A stretch of 43,599 nt of DNA, taken from positions 1-43,599 of the forward strand of contig NZ_JARLTC010000053.1 of assembly GCF_029382225.1 (NCBI RefSeq), written 5' to 3'. The position numbers and the translations under genes were made by a program. Of the stretch, positions 24,339 to 32,560 are shown piece after piece. Numbering within the stretch: the first letter of the stretch is position 1; every line of letters begins with the position of its first letter. Source of the stretch: Spongiactinospora sp. TRM90649 (GTDB lineage: Bacteria > Actinomycetota > Actinomycetes > Streptosporangiales > Streptosporangiaceae). The notes beneath the pieces were generated by a model. It was not told the DNA's origin. It made no database searches and saw nothing but the letters and a program-made list of their open reading frames with translations.

Positions 24339-25043
24339 ATGCTGCTCATGAGAGGGATGTACCCGCTGATCGCCTGCCTGGGCATCGTCGCGGCCGTGGT
24401 CGCGATGGCCCTCGGGCAGATCGACGCCGACCAGCGTCTCGACGTGCTCGGCTCGACGATCGGTGAGTACGCGATGGCCGAGCGCGGGGGGGCCACGGCT
24501 TTCGCGATGTTCTCTCTCGGGGTGGCCGCGATCGCGCTGCTGGCGGGACTGCGGACGGCGGGGGCTCCGGTGCGGGGGGCACCGGAGCGGCTGATCGGCG
24601 CGTGGGGTGGAGTGATGCTGGTGGTCGCGCCCGTCTCGCTGACGCTCGACGGGTGGATCGGGGAGGCCAATCGGGTCGTGCCGATCATGTCGGTCATGTC
24701 GTTCGCGGTCCTGCCGGCGGCGGCGGGGCTGCTGGTGTCCAGGTTCGACGGCGACGAGCGGTGGCGCGTCCTGGCCAGGCCCGTGGAGTGGCTCGCGCTG
24801 GCGGGCGGCTTCGGGCTGCTCGCGGCGGTCTACGTCGCGCTGCCCGGCGGCGGGGTGATGATCGGGCTGGCCGAGCGGGCGATGCTGGGCGTGCAGGTGG
24901 CGTTCCTGGGGCTGCTCGCCGTACGGCTGGCGGCGCTGAGCACGACCGGCCGGCGGGTGGCCGCGACCCTGCGCACGGCTTATGACACGACGATCACGAG
25001 AGCCGACCTGGCCGACTCCCGGCGCAGGACGATCCTCTCGTAA
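24339..25043 (+). CDS. DUF998-family integral membrane protein
   Basis: The 234-residue protein (MLLMRGMYPLIACLGIVA) has six predicted helices and the DUF998 pattern: a first loop with LDVLGSTIGEYAMAERGG, FAMFSLGVAAIALLAGLR, PVSLTLDGWIGEANR and IMSVMSFAVLPAAAGLL. Function of the family is unknown. The ATG at 24339 (or 24348) begins just before helix 1; an upstream ATG at 24303 would add a polar tail without support. It converges with the conservon genes. Confidence 0.8.
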   Translation: MLLMRGMYPLIACLGIVAAVVAMALGQIDADQRLDVLGSTIGEYAMAERGGATAFAMFSLGVAAIALLAGLRTAGAPVRGAPERLIGAWGGVMLVVAPVSLTLDGWIGEANRVVPIMSVMSFAVLPAAAGLLVSRFDGDERWRVLARPVEWLALAGGFGLLAAVYVALPGGGVMIGLAERAMLGVQVAFLGLLAVRLAALSTTGRRVAATLRTAYDTTITRADLADSRRRTILS

Positions 25044-25081
25044 GACGATCCCGTCGTACGCGGCTACGGGCTACTGGGCGC

Positions 25082-25480
25082 TCACAGCGCCCGGAGTCCG
25101 TTGATCAGTTCCTTCAGGACGGCCTCGCTGGCGAAGGTCGCCGCCGCGGCGGGCGGCCGGATGATCACCATGTCCTGGTCCCTGAGGTCGCCGAGGAGCA
25201 CCCTGACCACCCCGATGGGCAGGTCCAGCTCGGCGGCCAGGTCGGCCACCGAGCAGGCCCGCCGGGTCATGGACAGGATGCGTTCCTGCTCGGGACCGAG
25301 CGGCATTCCGCCGGGGCGGCGCTGCCCGGTCGCGACCACCATGGCGATCAGGTCGATCGGCCCGCCGGTGCTCCGGGTGCGTCCCCGGATCAGGGCGTAG
25401 GGGCGGACGACGGGCCCGGCCTCGTCGTCCAGCCACTGGTGCCCGCCGGCCCCGCCGACGTCGTTGTCGCCCTGCGCCAT
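25082..25480 (-). CDS. DUF742 protein (conservon CvnC-like)
   Basis: The 132-residue protein carries the DUF742 pattern: VRPYALIRGRTRS (about 25-37), LDLIAMV-like PIDLIAMVVATG, LGPEQERILSMTRRACSVADLAAELDLPIGVVRVLLGDLRDQDMV (an HTH-like core, about 60-106) and a short C-terminal helix. Its start overlaps the roadblock stop by 1 nt (TGATG). In Streptomyces conservons this protein works with the kinase-like ATPase, roadblock and a GTPase at the membrane. The GTPase gene expected next is not present. Confidence 0.92.
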   Translation of the reverse strand: MAQGDNDVGGAGGHQWLDDEAGPVVRPYALIRGRTRSTGGPIDLIAMVVATGQRRPGGMPLGPEQERILSMTRRACSVADLAAELDLPIGVVRVLLGDLRDQDMVIIRPPAAAATFASEAVLKELINGLRAL

Positions 25481-25881
25481 CAGCCGGTCCGGGGCGGTGT
25501 CGCGATGTGCTGGCCCACTCGTTTGACGAGCATCGCCATCTCGTAGGCGACGTGGCCCACGTCGGCGTCGGACTCGGAGACCACGGCCAGGCAGGTGCCC
25601 TGCCCGGCGGCGGAGACGAACAGGAACGCCGACTCCATCTCCACGATGGTCTGCCGGACGTCGCCTCCGCCGAAGTGGCGGCCCGCGCCCCGGGCCAGGC
25701 TCTGGAATCCGGCGGCCACGGCGGCCAGGTGCTCGGCGTCGTCGCGGCTCAGTCCGCTGGAGGAGCCGACGGCCAGGCCGTCGGTTGACAGGAGTACAGC
25801 CTGGCGAATCGCGCCCACCCGTGAGGTCAGGTCGTCCAGCAGCCAGTTCAACTCGCCGGTATTGTTCGGGTGCGCGGTCAT
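25480..25881 (-). CDS. Roadblock/LC7-domain protein (conservon CvnB-like)
   Basis: The 133-residue protein is a single roadblock/LC7 domain (about 10-120): LNWLLDDLTSRVGAIRQAVLLSTDGLAVG, DDAEHLAAVAAGFQSLARG, TIVEMESAFLFVSAAGQGTCLAVV. Such proteins dimerise and act as GTPase partners or GAP-like scaffolds. Its start overlaps the stop of the kinase-like gene (ATGA), and the DUF742 gene follows with 1-nt overlap, so all three are translated together. Confidence 0.94.
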   Translation of the reverse strand: MTAHPNNTGELNWLLDDLTSRVGAIRQAVLLSTDGLAVGSSSGLSRDDAEHLAAVAAGFQSLARGAGRHFGGGDVRQTIVEMESAFLFVSAAGQGTCLAVVSESDADVGHVAYEMAMLVKRVGQHIATPPRTG

Positions 25882-28472
25882 TCGTTCCTCTTGTCGCCTG
25901 TCGTCTGGTGAACGTATTCAGCGTCCTCCCTGGCCCGTTGCGTGCCCCGCTGGAAGGCGGAGAACATCGAACGTGCCTCCTCGGGAGAACGGTCGGCGGG
26001 GTCGGGGGGATCCTCCGGGGTCGCCGGGTCCGCCTTCCGCCTCGACTGGTCGTCGTTCGCTGGATTCTGGCGAAGTTGTGGTGCCAGGTTGGCCTGCCGC
26101 ACGCGTCGCGGCAGACCGGCTTCGGTGGTGCCTGGTTCGGCGAGTTCCGCCTCGGTGGCGGGTTCGGGTTCGGGCGCGGCGCCGGGGACCGCGCCGGACG
26201 GCGTGTTGCGGGCCGTCCCCGCGACAGGGACGGCGGTGCTTTCCTTCGTGCTCTCTGCGGGGCTCTCCTCGGGCCGCTCCCGCTCCCACGGCCGCTCGGC
26301 GGCGGGCTGGGCGAGCCCTCGCCGTGCGCGCCGGGAGGGCAGCGCCGGACGGTCCTCGGACGGCGTGAACGGCCCGCGCTCATCGGCGGCGGGCGGCGCC
26401 TGTGCGGACACCACGTCACCGGGCGTACCGGCGGTCTCCGCCGTCGCCGGTTCGGGGGTTCGGTGCGCGCCCTCCGTGAGGGGCTGGCGCGGCGCGTCCT
26501 GACCCGGCTCGCGCCCCGCCTTCCGCGCGTGCCTGCGCGACCCGGGCAGCGTACGGCGCGGCGTCGGCACGACGACCCCCGGCACCTGCGACTCGGCCAC
26601 CACCGTGCGGGGCACGAGCACGATCGCGACCGTCCCCCCGTAGGGCGAGGCGCGCAGCACCACGTGGATGCCGTGCCGGGCGGCGAGCTGCCCGACCACG
26701 AACAGCCCCAGCCGGTCGCTGTCGGCCAGGTCGAACTCCGGCGGTCCGGCCAGCCGTTCGTTGATCGCCTCGTACTCCTCGGGCTGCAGGCCGCTGCCCC
26801 GGTCCTCGACCTCGATGGCGAATCCGTTGGCGACCAGGTCGCCGCGGACCAGCACGGTGGTCTCCGGCGGGGAGAACACCGTGGCGTTCTCGACCAGCTC
26901 GGCGACCAAGTGGGTCACGTCGGCGACGGCCGCGCCGTCCAGGGCGGTGTTCGGCACCGGCTGCACGGTGACGCGGGTGTAGTCCTCGACCTCGGCCACC
27001 GCGGCCCGCAGGATGTCGATCACCGGCACCGGCTTGCGCCAGGCCCGGCCGGGCGTCGCGCCGGACAGGATGATCAGGCCCTCCGCGTGCCTGCGCATCC
27101 GGGTCGTCAGGTGGTCGAGGCGGAACAGGTCGTCGAGGGTGTCGGGGTCCTCGGTGCGGCGCTGCATGCCGTCCAGCAGGGCGAGCTGGCGGTGCAGCAG
27201 GGCCTGCTTGCGCCGGGCCAGGTTCAGGAAGACCTGGCCGACGCCGCGCCGCAGGTTGGCCTGCCCGACGGCGGCCTCGACGGCGGTGCGCTGGACCGAT
27301 CCGAATGCCTCGGCCACGTCCTTGATCTCGGTGGCACCGGTCGCGTGGATGGGCGGCGCCTCGGTCTCGACGTCCACCTCCTCGCCCCGTCGCAATCGTT
27401 CCACGATGCGCGGCAGCCGCACCCCGGCCAGCTCGGTGGCGGCCTTGCGCAGCCCGGCCAGCTCGCGCGCCAGGCGGCGGCCGAAGCGGATCGAGATGAT
27501 GATCGAGGCGATCACCGCCAGCAGGCCGAGGCCCCCGGCGGCGGCGATCCTGACCATGATCCCGGTGGCGACCGACCCGGAGCGCTCGGAGAGCACGTTC
27601 GACGAGGACGTGCCCAGCTCGTCCAGCGAGGCGGAGACGCTGTCCACGGTGGTGCGCCAGCGGTCGGCCTCGGCGGGCAGCGAGCCGTCGCCAGAGGTCT
27701 CCACGATGCGGTCCTCCAGCCCGGTGAACCGGGAGAAGACCGGCGAGGTCAGCAGCTTCTCGTACGGCTCGCGCAGCTCGGCGTCCAGCGCCGACAGGCC
27801 GCGGGCGTGCAGGAACCGGCGGGTGGAGACGTACTCGGTGAACGCGTTGTGCTCCTGCGGGGAGATCCGCTGGTCGATCAGCACACCGCTGATCAGCGCG
27901 TTCTCCCTGGCGATGATCTCGCGGGCGTTGCCCATCGCCTGCATGGCCCCGGCCTGCTGGTAGATCGACATGTCGGGGACGGCGACGAGCTGGTCGTAGA
28001 GCCGGTAGACCCGGTCCAGGACGCCGTTGTAGTCGGTCAGCGCGGTCAGCCGGTCGCTGCGCCCGCTGTCGATGCCGGCACGGATCGTGGGCAGCTTGTC
28101 GAGCTGGCTCTGCAACGTGTCGATCGGCGCGCGCAGTTCGGCGCCGATCCGGTCCTCCGCCCGGCCCGCGCCCTCGGCGTCGCGGAACTTGCGCATCGCC
28201 TCGTCGGTGGCGGCACGCTGCGCGCCCAGGTCGCTGGTGACCACGCGCGAGCTGATCGCCACGGCGGAGCGGGCACGCTCCGCCTGAAGCTGCACGCCGA
28301 GGTCGGTGGCCGTGACCCCGATGCTCTGGTACAGGGTGTCGGCGCGCAGCAGGGCCATACCATCGCCGACCGTGACATTAAGGACGAATCCCCATAAGGC
28401 GCTCAGCGATAGGAGTGGTAGCAGCAGTAACAAAAAGATCTTGAACCGAATCGACCGGTTTCTAGAGGCCAT
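25878..28472 (-). CDS. Nitrate/nitrite-sensing-domain histidine-kinase-like ATPase (conservon CvnA-like)
   Basis: An 864-residue membrane protein. Order: helix 1 (about 11-33), extracellular NIT-type sensing domain (about 45-300), helix 2 (about 305-328), HAMP-like linker (to about 395), a dimerisation-like helix pair (about 400-475), an HATPase_c domain (about 500-625; N box LVAELVENATVFSPPET, G1 VEDRGSGL, G2 DRLGLFVVGQLAARHG) and a proline/glutamate-rich disordered tail of about 240 residues. A classic H-box is not evident, as usual for these conservon proteins. The ATG at 28472 starts just before helix 1. It heads a three-gene overlapping operon. Confidence 0.93.
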   Translation of the reverse strand: MASRNRSIRFKIFLLLLLPLLSLSALWGFVLNVTVGDGMALLRADTLYQSIGVTATDLGVQLQAERARSAVAISSRVVTSDLGAQRAATDEAMRKFRDAEGAGRAEDRIGAELRAPIDTLQSQLDKLPTIRAGIDSGRSDRLTALTDYNGVLDRVYRLYDQLVAVPDMSIYQQAGAMQAMGNAREIIARENALISGVLIDQRISPQEHNAFTEYVSTRRFLHARGLSALDAELREPYEKLLTSPVFSRFTGLEDRIVETSGDGSLPAEADRWRTTVDSVSASLDELGTSSSNVLSERSGSVATGIMVRIAAAGGLGLLAVIASIIISIRFGRRLARELAGLRKAATELAGVRLPRIVERLRRGEEVDVETEAPPIHATGATEIKDVAEAFGSVQRTAVEAAVGQANLRRGVGQVFLNLARRKQALLHRQLALLDGMQRRTEDPDTLDDLFRLDHLTTRMRRHAEGLIILSGATPGRAWRKPVPVIDILRAAVAEVEDYTRVTVQPVPNTALDGAAVADVTHLVAELVENATVFSPPETTVLVRGDLVANGFAIEVEDRGSGLQPEEYEAINERLAGPPEFDLADSDRLGLFVVGQLAARHGIHVVLRASPYGGTVAIVLVPRTVVAESQVPGVVVPTPRRTLPGSRRHARKAGREPGQDAPRQPLTEGAHRTPEPATAETAGTPGDVVSAQAPPAADERGPFTPSEDRPALPSRRARRGLAQPAAERPWERERPEESPAESTKESTAVPVAGTARNTPSGAVPGAAPEPEPATEAELAEPGTTEAGLPRRVRQANLAPQLRQNPANDDQSRRKADPATPEDPPDPADRSPEEARSMFSAFQRGTQRAREDAEYVHQTTGDKRNE

Positions 28473-28885
28473 GCCCACTCGTCCCAACCCCTGAGTGTCC
28501 GGAGGCTTGCCGTCACGCGTGTCACATATACCGGTTAATCCACCTCCGAGAAGATCGCTTAGGAGACTAGCATTGATGGTGGTTTCAGCGCATTGGGCAT
28601 GCGCATGATGCGTCCCATCTGAGACCTCCGTCTGGGAGCGCGCCCACGCCGGGCCGGCGTCTCCGGGGTTCTGCTGACCTGCGGACACGTCTCCTTGCAG
28701 GGGAAACGGCACATGGACACGGTCGCTGACCGGATCCCGGCATCGCGCGTTGACCTGCGATTACACCAATCTTGACGAGCACGGAAAACTTTGCGGGTGG
28801 ATTGGCGAGGTTGTGAACTTCGCGGGCGAATCATCGCCGGGCGTCCCGCCCGGCGGGGCCACGCCGCCGCCGGGCGGGCGGGCGG
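28473..28885. other. 413-bp intergenic region upstream of the conservon
   Basis: It contains the conservon promoter region (AT-rich around 28523-28575), a GCATGCGCATGATGC stretch at about 28597 and, at its right end, the hairpin at 28845-28878. Short frames here show no recognisable protein. Confidence 0.4.
28845..28878 (-). terminator. Hairpin terminator of the secreted-protein gene
   Basis: A perfect 12-bp GC-only stem (CCCGCCCGGCGG, 28845-28856; CCGCCGGGCGGG, 28867-28878) with a 10-nt loop starts 7 bp past the stop codon of the secreted-protein gene. Confidence 0.7.
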
Positions 28886-29374
28886 TCAGCGGCAGGCGAC
28901 GCCCGTCACGCTGCGTCCGCCGTTGTAGTCGTTGCCCGGGCCGGTGTGGTCACCGTGGCGTACGTGGATGCTCACGCAGAGGTTGCGACCGTACACCCGG
29001 ACGGGGCCCGCGTAGTACTTGAAGCGGCCCTGATCGTCGGCGTAGTTGTTCTTCCAGTTGTCCTCGGCCCAGCGGGAGTTGTACATCTGGATCCACATCG
29101 GGGTGCGCTCGCCATAGCGCGCCTGTCCCGGGCGCTTCGCGAGCACCGCGCAGTTCCAGCCGCTGTTCGAGTCGTAGTAGAGCTTGATGTCGCTGCGGTA
29201 GTAGGTCGAGCCGTCGAGCGCGTCCTTCAGCGGCACTTTCCAGGTGCCGACCAGGCGCCCGGCGCAGCCGTAGCCACCTGCGGCCTGGGCCGGAGTGGAC
29301 AGCGCCACCTGCGCCGCCACCGCGACCCCCGCCGCGGCCAGGACCGACAGCGATCTCCGGGTCCTCCGGAACAT
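28886..29374 (-). CDS. Small secreted protein of unknown function
   Basis: The 162-residue protein has a clear signal peptide (MFRRTRRSLSVLAAAGVAVAAQVAL, cleavage after AQA-A around residue 32). The mature domain of about 130 residues has four cysteines (YGCAG, WNCAV, NLCVS, VACR) that could form two disulfides, and many aromatic residues (KLYYDSNSGWN, FKYYAGPVRVYGRN). Similar short exported proteins occur in Streptomyces and relatives, but no function is known to me. It is a single gene with its own terminator. Confidence 0.75.
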   Translation of the reverse strand: MFRRTRRSLSVLAAAGVAVAAQVALSTPAQAAGGYGCAGRLVGTWKVPLKDALDGSTYYRSDIKLYYDSNSGWNCAVLAKRPGQARYGERTPMWIQMYNSRWAEDNWKNNYADDQGRFKYYAGPVRVYGRNLCVSIHVRHGDHTGPGNDYNGGRSVTGVACR

Positions 29375-29688
29375 GAGACTCCTTGTTCTGGTTGGCGATC
29401 CGGTCTGGCTGGGGGGATCTCCTTACCGTACCTTGACCCTCCCTTTGCCTACGGGCGGGACGCTCGGGGCCTGGTGTCGGCGGGTGAAATGTCGGTGTTT
29501 CTAAATCGCTGCAAGTTTCATTGACATTCGCAGACCGCTGTCGCGGCACGATTACCGCAATTGCAGTGGGCCCGCTGAAATCAAGGCATTGCTTCGGGGC
29601 AGGTCACGGCCTATCCTGGCGCCGTATCGAATGGGCTTTCCGCCGCAGCCGTATCCGCCCTATCGAGCTGCCACCGGAGAAGAAAAGC
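29375..29688. other. Divergent 314-bp region between secreted protein and methyltransferase
   Basis: Relatively AT-rich. It holds the methyltransferase promoter (29589-29617) and a partial dyad AATGTC...GACATT (about 29487-29530) in its centre. An in-frame ATG at 29521 would extend the methyltransferase by 56 residues but those residues do not look coding. Confidence 0.35.
29589..29617 (+). promoter_or_regulatory. Promoter of the methyltransferase gene
   Basis: TTGCTT (29589-29594) and TATCCT (29612-29617) are spaced by 17 bp, a good housekeeping-sigma match, and lie 71 bp upstream of the ATG at 29689, which has its own GGAGA. Confidence 0.5.
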
Positions 29689-30429
29689 ATGAAGCTTCCT
29701 GTCGACCATGACGCGGATCCCGAAGGGTTCCTGCGTGCCGCCTTATTGACCGAAAGACATGCGCTTCCCTACGCCCCAGGCCTCGGCGTCCCGGGGCTGG
29801 TCGCACGGCGTCTCGCCCGTGCGGGCAGCCGCCTGATCCTGGACATCGGCTGCGGCGACGGCGCGCTGAGCGCGGCCGTGGCCGAGGCGTTCGAGAACCC
29901 GCCCTGGCCGGCGCGGAGCCCCGACGGCGAGCCCGGCGGCCTGGTGGTCGGGCTCGACGGGGCGATGGCCCTGGCCGGCCTGCACCCGGGCCCGGTCGTC
30001 CGGGGCGACGCCATGGCGCTGCCGTACGCCGACGGCGTGTTCGACGCCGCTGTGGCGATCAACACCCTCTGTCACCTGGCCGATCCCGCCGCCGCGCTGC
30101 GCGAGGCCCGGCGGGTGCTGCGTCCGGGCGGGCTCTTCGCGGCGGCCACCGTCGCCAGGGCCGACTCCCCGGAACTCGCCGACGTCTGGCGGCCGTCGCC
30201 GACCGCCTTCGACGCCGAGGAGGCCGTGGAGATCGTCGCCGGGGTGTTCGGCGAGGTGGAGGTGGACCGCTGGGACCTCCCGCTGATCCGCCTGCCCGAC
30301 GAAGACGCCGTGCGCGACTACCTGGTCGCCCGGGGTGTGCCGCACGGCCGCGCCGCGCGGGCCGCCCGGCGCGTCGATACGCCGGTCACGCTGACCAAAC
30401 GGGGGGTCGCCGTCTACGCGATTCGCTGA
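29689..30429 (+). CDS. Class I SAM-dependent methyltransferase
   Basis: The 246-residue protein has SAM motif I as ILDIGCGDGAL (51-60), an acidic loop (VVGLDGAMALAG), DAMALPYADGVFDAAVAINTLCHL (motif III/IV region) and RRVLRPGGLFAAATVA (motif VI), all typical of methyltransferase_11 enzymes. Substrate unknown. The start at 29689 is chosen for the GGAGA 9-13 nt upstream and because homology begins soon after. It stands alone between two noncoding regions. Confidence 0.88.
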   Translation: MKLPVDHDADPEGFLRAALLTERHALPYAPGLGVPGLVARRLARAGSRLILDIGCGDGALSAAVAEAFENPPWPARSPDGEPGGLVVGLDGAMALAGLHPGPVVRGDAMALPYADGVFDAAVAINTLCHLADPAAALREARRVLRPGGLFAAATVARADSPELADVWRPSPTAFDAEEAVEIVAGVFGEVEVDRWDLPLIRLPDEDAVRDYLVARGVPHGRAARAARRVDTPVTLTKRGVAVYAIR

Positions 30430-30584
30430 GCCCGGACCCGGTGGGTCGATGTCATGCCGATCTGGTCGCCTAGCGTCGCCGGGCACTCACTCACCGGCAT
30501 AATAGTCCCGCGAGGGGCCTGCTCAGGGCCTTGTACACCCGGTATACCGCCGCCGAGCCGATCGGCCCGGCGTTCGAAACGGAA

Positions 30585-30616
30585 GCCCGCCGAGACGCCG
30601 CAAACGCTCGGCGGGC
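30585..30616 (+). terminator. Perfect 10-bp hairpin downstream of the methyltransferase
   Basis: GCCCGCCGAG (30585-30594) pairs with CTCGGCGGGC (30607-30616), loop 12 nt. It lies 155 bp past the methyltransferase stop and about 100 bp before the next small gene. Terminator or leader structure. Confidence 0.45.
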
Positions 30617-30715
30617 CCCCTTGATCGCACGAGAGAGGTGCGACCCAATGGATGACCATAAGCCGTCCGGGCGCCGTCCGGCCACGCTTACGGCATGGGC
30701 GTCGGCCGGTGTCAC

Positions 30716-30949
30716 ATGGACGATCTGAGCGCCCGCGACCGGGCGCACCTCGCCGCGCTGGAATCGACCTTCCCCGGATGGCGCATCACCGTGCGCGACG
30801 GCGTCTGGCTGGCCATCCGGCACGATCCGCCCACCGACGCCCAGCGCGATCTCGGTCTCCAGCACCGTCTGACCCGTCCTGACCCGATCGAACTGGTCCA
30901 CGCGCTGTCAGACCAGCTCGGCATCCTCGCTCAGATCGGCGCGGCCTGA
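30716..30949 (+). CDS. Small conserved protein of unknown function (77 aa)
   Basis: The frame begins MDDLSARDRAHLAALESTFPGWRI and includes a Trp-rich strand (VRDGVWLAIRHDPP) and a C-terminal helix (IELVHALSDQLGILAQIG). Short proteins with 'L..LE..FPGW.I......W.A.R' are common in actinomycetes, often of unknown function. An ATG seven codons upstream (30695) is possible. Codon bias (G/C in third positions) supports it as a real gene. Confidence 0.6.
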   Translation: MDDLSARDRAHLAALESTFPGWRITVRDGVWLAIRHDPPTDAQRDLGLQHRLTRPDPIELVHALSDQLGILAQIGAA

Positions 30950-31147
30950 GCCCGGCTTTAATGTTTTCGGCGTTTTTCTGCCGCTGTTCGACGGGAATAG
31001 GCCCGACGCTGATGTGGTTGACTGATACGTGGCCGGTGTGTCCAATGTCCCCGGGCCTCACCACATCTGCCTTCGCGGACTACCGTTCGGCTGGAGCCGC
31101 GTTGAGCCATTCGCCGAGAGGCGACATGCACACCGGTTCGCACGCGT

Positions 31148-31184
31148 GAAAGGCGCTCGCTCTCCGCGGAGGGCGGGCGCTTTC
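31148..31184 (+). terminator. Long hairpin before the deaminase gene
   Basis: GAAAGGCGC...CTCTCC (31148-31165) pairs with GGAGGGCGGGCGCTTTC (31168-31184): about 17 pairs including two G.T, one bulged G, and a 2-nt loop. It is flanked by GAAA on the left and TTTC on the right, so it could act in both directions. It sits 22 bp before the deaminase start, where it could also attenuate transcription of that gene. Confidence 0.45.
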
Positions 31185-31206
31185 GCGTTGCTGGGAAAGG
31201 GAACGA

Positions 31207-31830
31207 ATGATCGAGGTGCACGACGCGGCGTGGGAACGGGTGCTCGACCTCGCCTGGGAGGGGTTCGCCGCCGGGTCCACCCCGGTCGGCGCGGTGGCCG
31301 TGGACGCCGCCGGGGCGATCGTCGCCGAGGGCCGGGGCCGCCGCCACGAGACCGACGGCCCGCCGGGGCGGCTCGCGGGCAGCCACATCGCGCACGCGGA
31401 GGTCAACGCGCTCGCCGGGCTCGTCTCCGGACGGCGCTACGACGACCACGGCCTGCTCACCTCGCTGGAGCCATGTGGCATGTGCCATGGCGCCGCAGTC
31501 CAGGCCACCGTGGGGGCCGTCCACTACGCCGGGGCCGACCCCTTCGGAGGCACCGGGCACCTGGTCTTCGACACGCCCCAGGCCAGGCGGCGTCCGCTGC
31601 GGATGCACGGCCCGCTCCCCGGCGAGCGGGGGCGCTTCGCCGTACTGCTGCACATCTCCTGGCTGCTCCGGCTGGGCGCCGAGCAGGTCGTGGAGATCCA
31701 GCGGGCCGCGCTCCCCGAGGAGACCGCGCTGGCGGAACGGGCCGAGGTCCGGTCGGTGCTGGAGGAGGCCGTGCGCGACGCGGCCACGGCGCCGGCCGTA
31801 CGGCGGGCGCTCGGACCGGTGCTCTCGTGA
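31207..31830 (+). CDS. Nucleoside/nucleotide deaminase (CDA/dCMP fold)
   Basis: The 207-residue zinc enzyme has the HAE motif (H63-A64-E65, SHIAHAEVNAL) and the PCxxC motif (EPCGMC, C90 and C93), which together ligate Zn and activate water for deamination of a nitrogenous base. The N-terminal PVGAVAVDAAGAIVAEGRG is typical of tRNA-adenosine/guanine/cytosine deaminase relatives. About 80 C-terminal residues after the core are less typical. The substrate is not readable. GGGAAAGGGAACG precedes the ATG. Its stop overlaps a GTG of the next frame (GTGA), suggesting translational coupling with the P-loop kinase. Confidence 0.88.
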   Translation: MIEVHDAAWERVLDLAWEGFAAGSTPVGAVAVDAAGAIVAEGRGRRHETDGPPGRLAGSHIAHAEVNALAGLVSGRRYDDHGLLTSLEPCGMCHGAAVQATVGAVHYAGADPFGGTGHLVFDTPQARRRPLRMHGPLPGERGRFAVLLHISWLLRLGAEQVVEIQRAALPEETALAERAEVRSVLEEAVRDAATAPAVRRALGPVLS

Positions 31831-31910
31831 CGGCACCGCTGTGGGGGTGGTCGCGTGAGGGCGCTGCTGCTGGTGGTGGTCGTGTGACGGCGCCGCTGTG
31901 GGTGGTGTCC
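31827..31910 (+). repeat. 57-bp-spaced duplication of the kinase start region
   Basis: GTGACGGC(A/G)CCGCTGTGG occurs at 31827 and again at 31884, 57 bp apart (19 codons, in frame). Both copies encode VTAPLW. The first copy's GTG overlaps the deaminase stop; the second is the start next to the Walker A strand. Confidence 0.7.
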
Positions 31911-32471
31911 GGCCCGCCGGGCGCGGGCAAGTCGACGGTCTGCGACCTGCTGCTTGCCCGGCTCGACCCGGTCCCCGCACTGCTGGACAAGGACACCGCC
32001 TACGGCGGCTTCGTGGCCGCCACCCTCGCCGCGCACGGCCGTCCGGACGGCGAGCGCGAGGGCCCCTGGTACGACGAGCATGTCAAGCGGCACGAGTACG
32101 CCGGTCTCACGGCCATGGCCAGGGAGATCCGCTCCCACGGCTGCCCCGTCCTGCTCGGCGGCCCGTTCACCTCGCAGGTCCACGACGCCGGCCGATGGCA
32201 CGAGTGGGTCGCCGACCTCGGCGGCCCGCCGGTACGGCTGATCTGGGTGCGTTCCGACGGCCCCACCCTGCGCCACCGGCTGACCGCCCGCGCCCTGCCG
32301 CGCGACCACGGCAAACTCCACGACTTCCCGGGCTTCCTGACCGCGATCCGGGCGGACGAACCCCCGGCCGTGCCGTACCTGGAGATCGACAACCGCCTGG
32401 ACGCCCCGCCCCTGCCCGCCCAGCTCGACCGCCTCCTCGCCACCATGACGCCTGTCACCGACGAACCGTGA
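31884..32471 (+). CDS. P-loop kinase-like protein
   Basis: The 195-residue protein starts VTAPLWVVSGPPGAGKST, with Walker A at 10-18, and continues DLLLARLDPVPALLDKDTAYGGFV, as in AAA_33-type small-molecule kinases, whose second Asp lies after the 'LLDKD' segment. A LID-like RHRLTARALPRDHGKL is present. The substrate is unknown. Another in-frame GTG at 31827, overlapping the deaminase stop, would add 19 residues that repeat the first nine residues of the native start (VTAPLWGWS), so the true start is ambiguous; I prefer 31884 because the nucleotide-binding strand begins there. Confidence 0.75.
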   Translation: MTAPLWVVSGPPGAGKSTVCDLLLARLDPVPALLDKDTAYGGFVAATLAAHGRPDGEREGPWYDEHVKRHEYAGLTAMAREIRSHGCPVLLGGPFTSQVHDAGRWHEWVADLGGPPVRLIWVRSDGPTLRHRLTARALPRDHGKLHDFPGFLTAIRADEPPAVPYLEIDNRLDAPPLPAQLDRLLATMTPVTDEP

Positions 32472-32560
32472 CACCTGGCGCATACCCCGCTCCTGCCCGC
32501 CGACCAGTGTGTTCTGCATGACCCACACACCCACGAACCACAGGCCCTGCGCAAGTGTCG

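Noticed and set aside
25785..28397. 870-residue plus-strand frame opposite the conservon kinase-like gene
   Set aside because: Antisense of a clear multi-domain protein; composition is low-complexity.
31029..31180. Possible tRNA just before the terminator-like hairpin
   Set aside because: The sequence lacks a paired acceptor stem and a GTTCRAN T-loop in the right place; no cloverleaf could be drawn.
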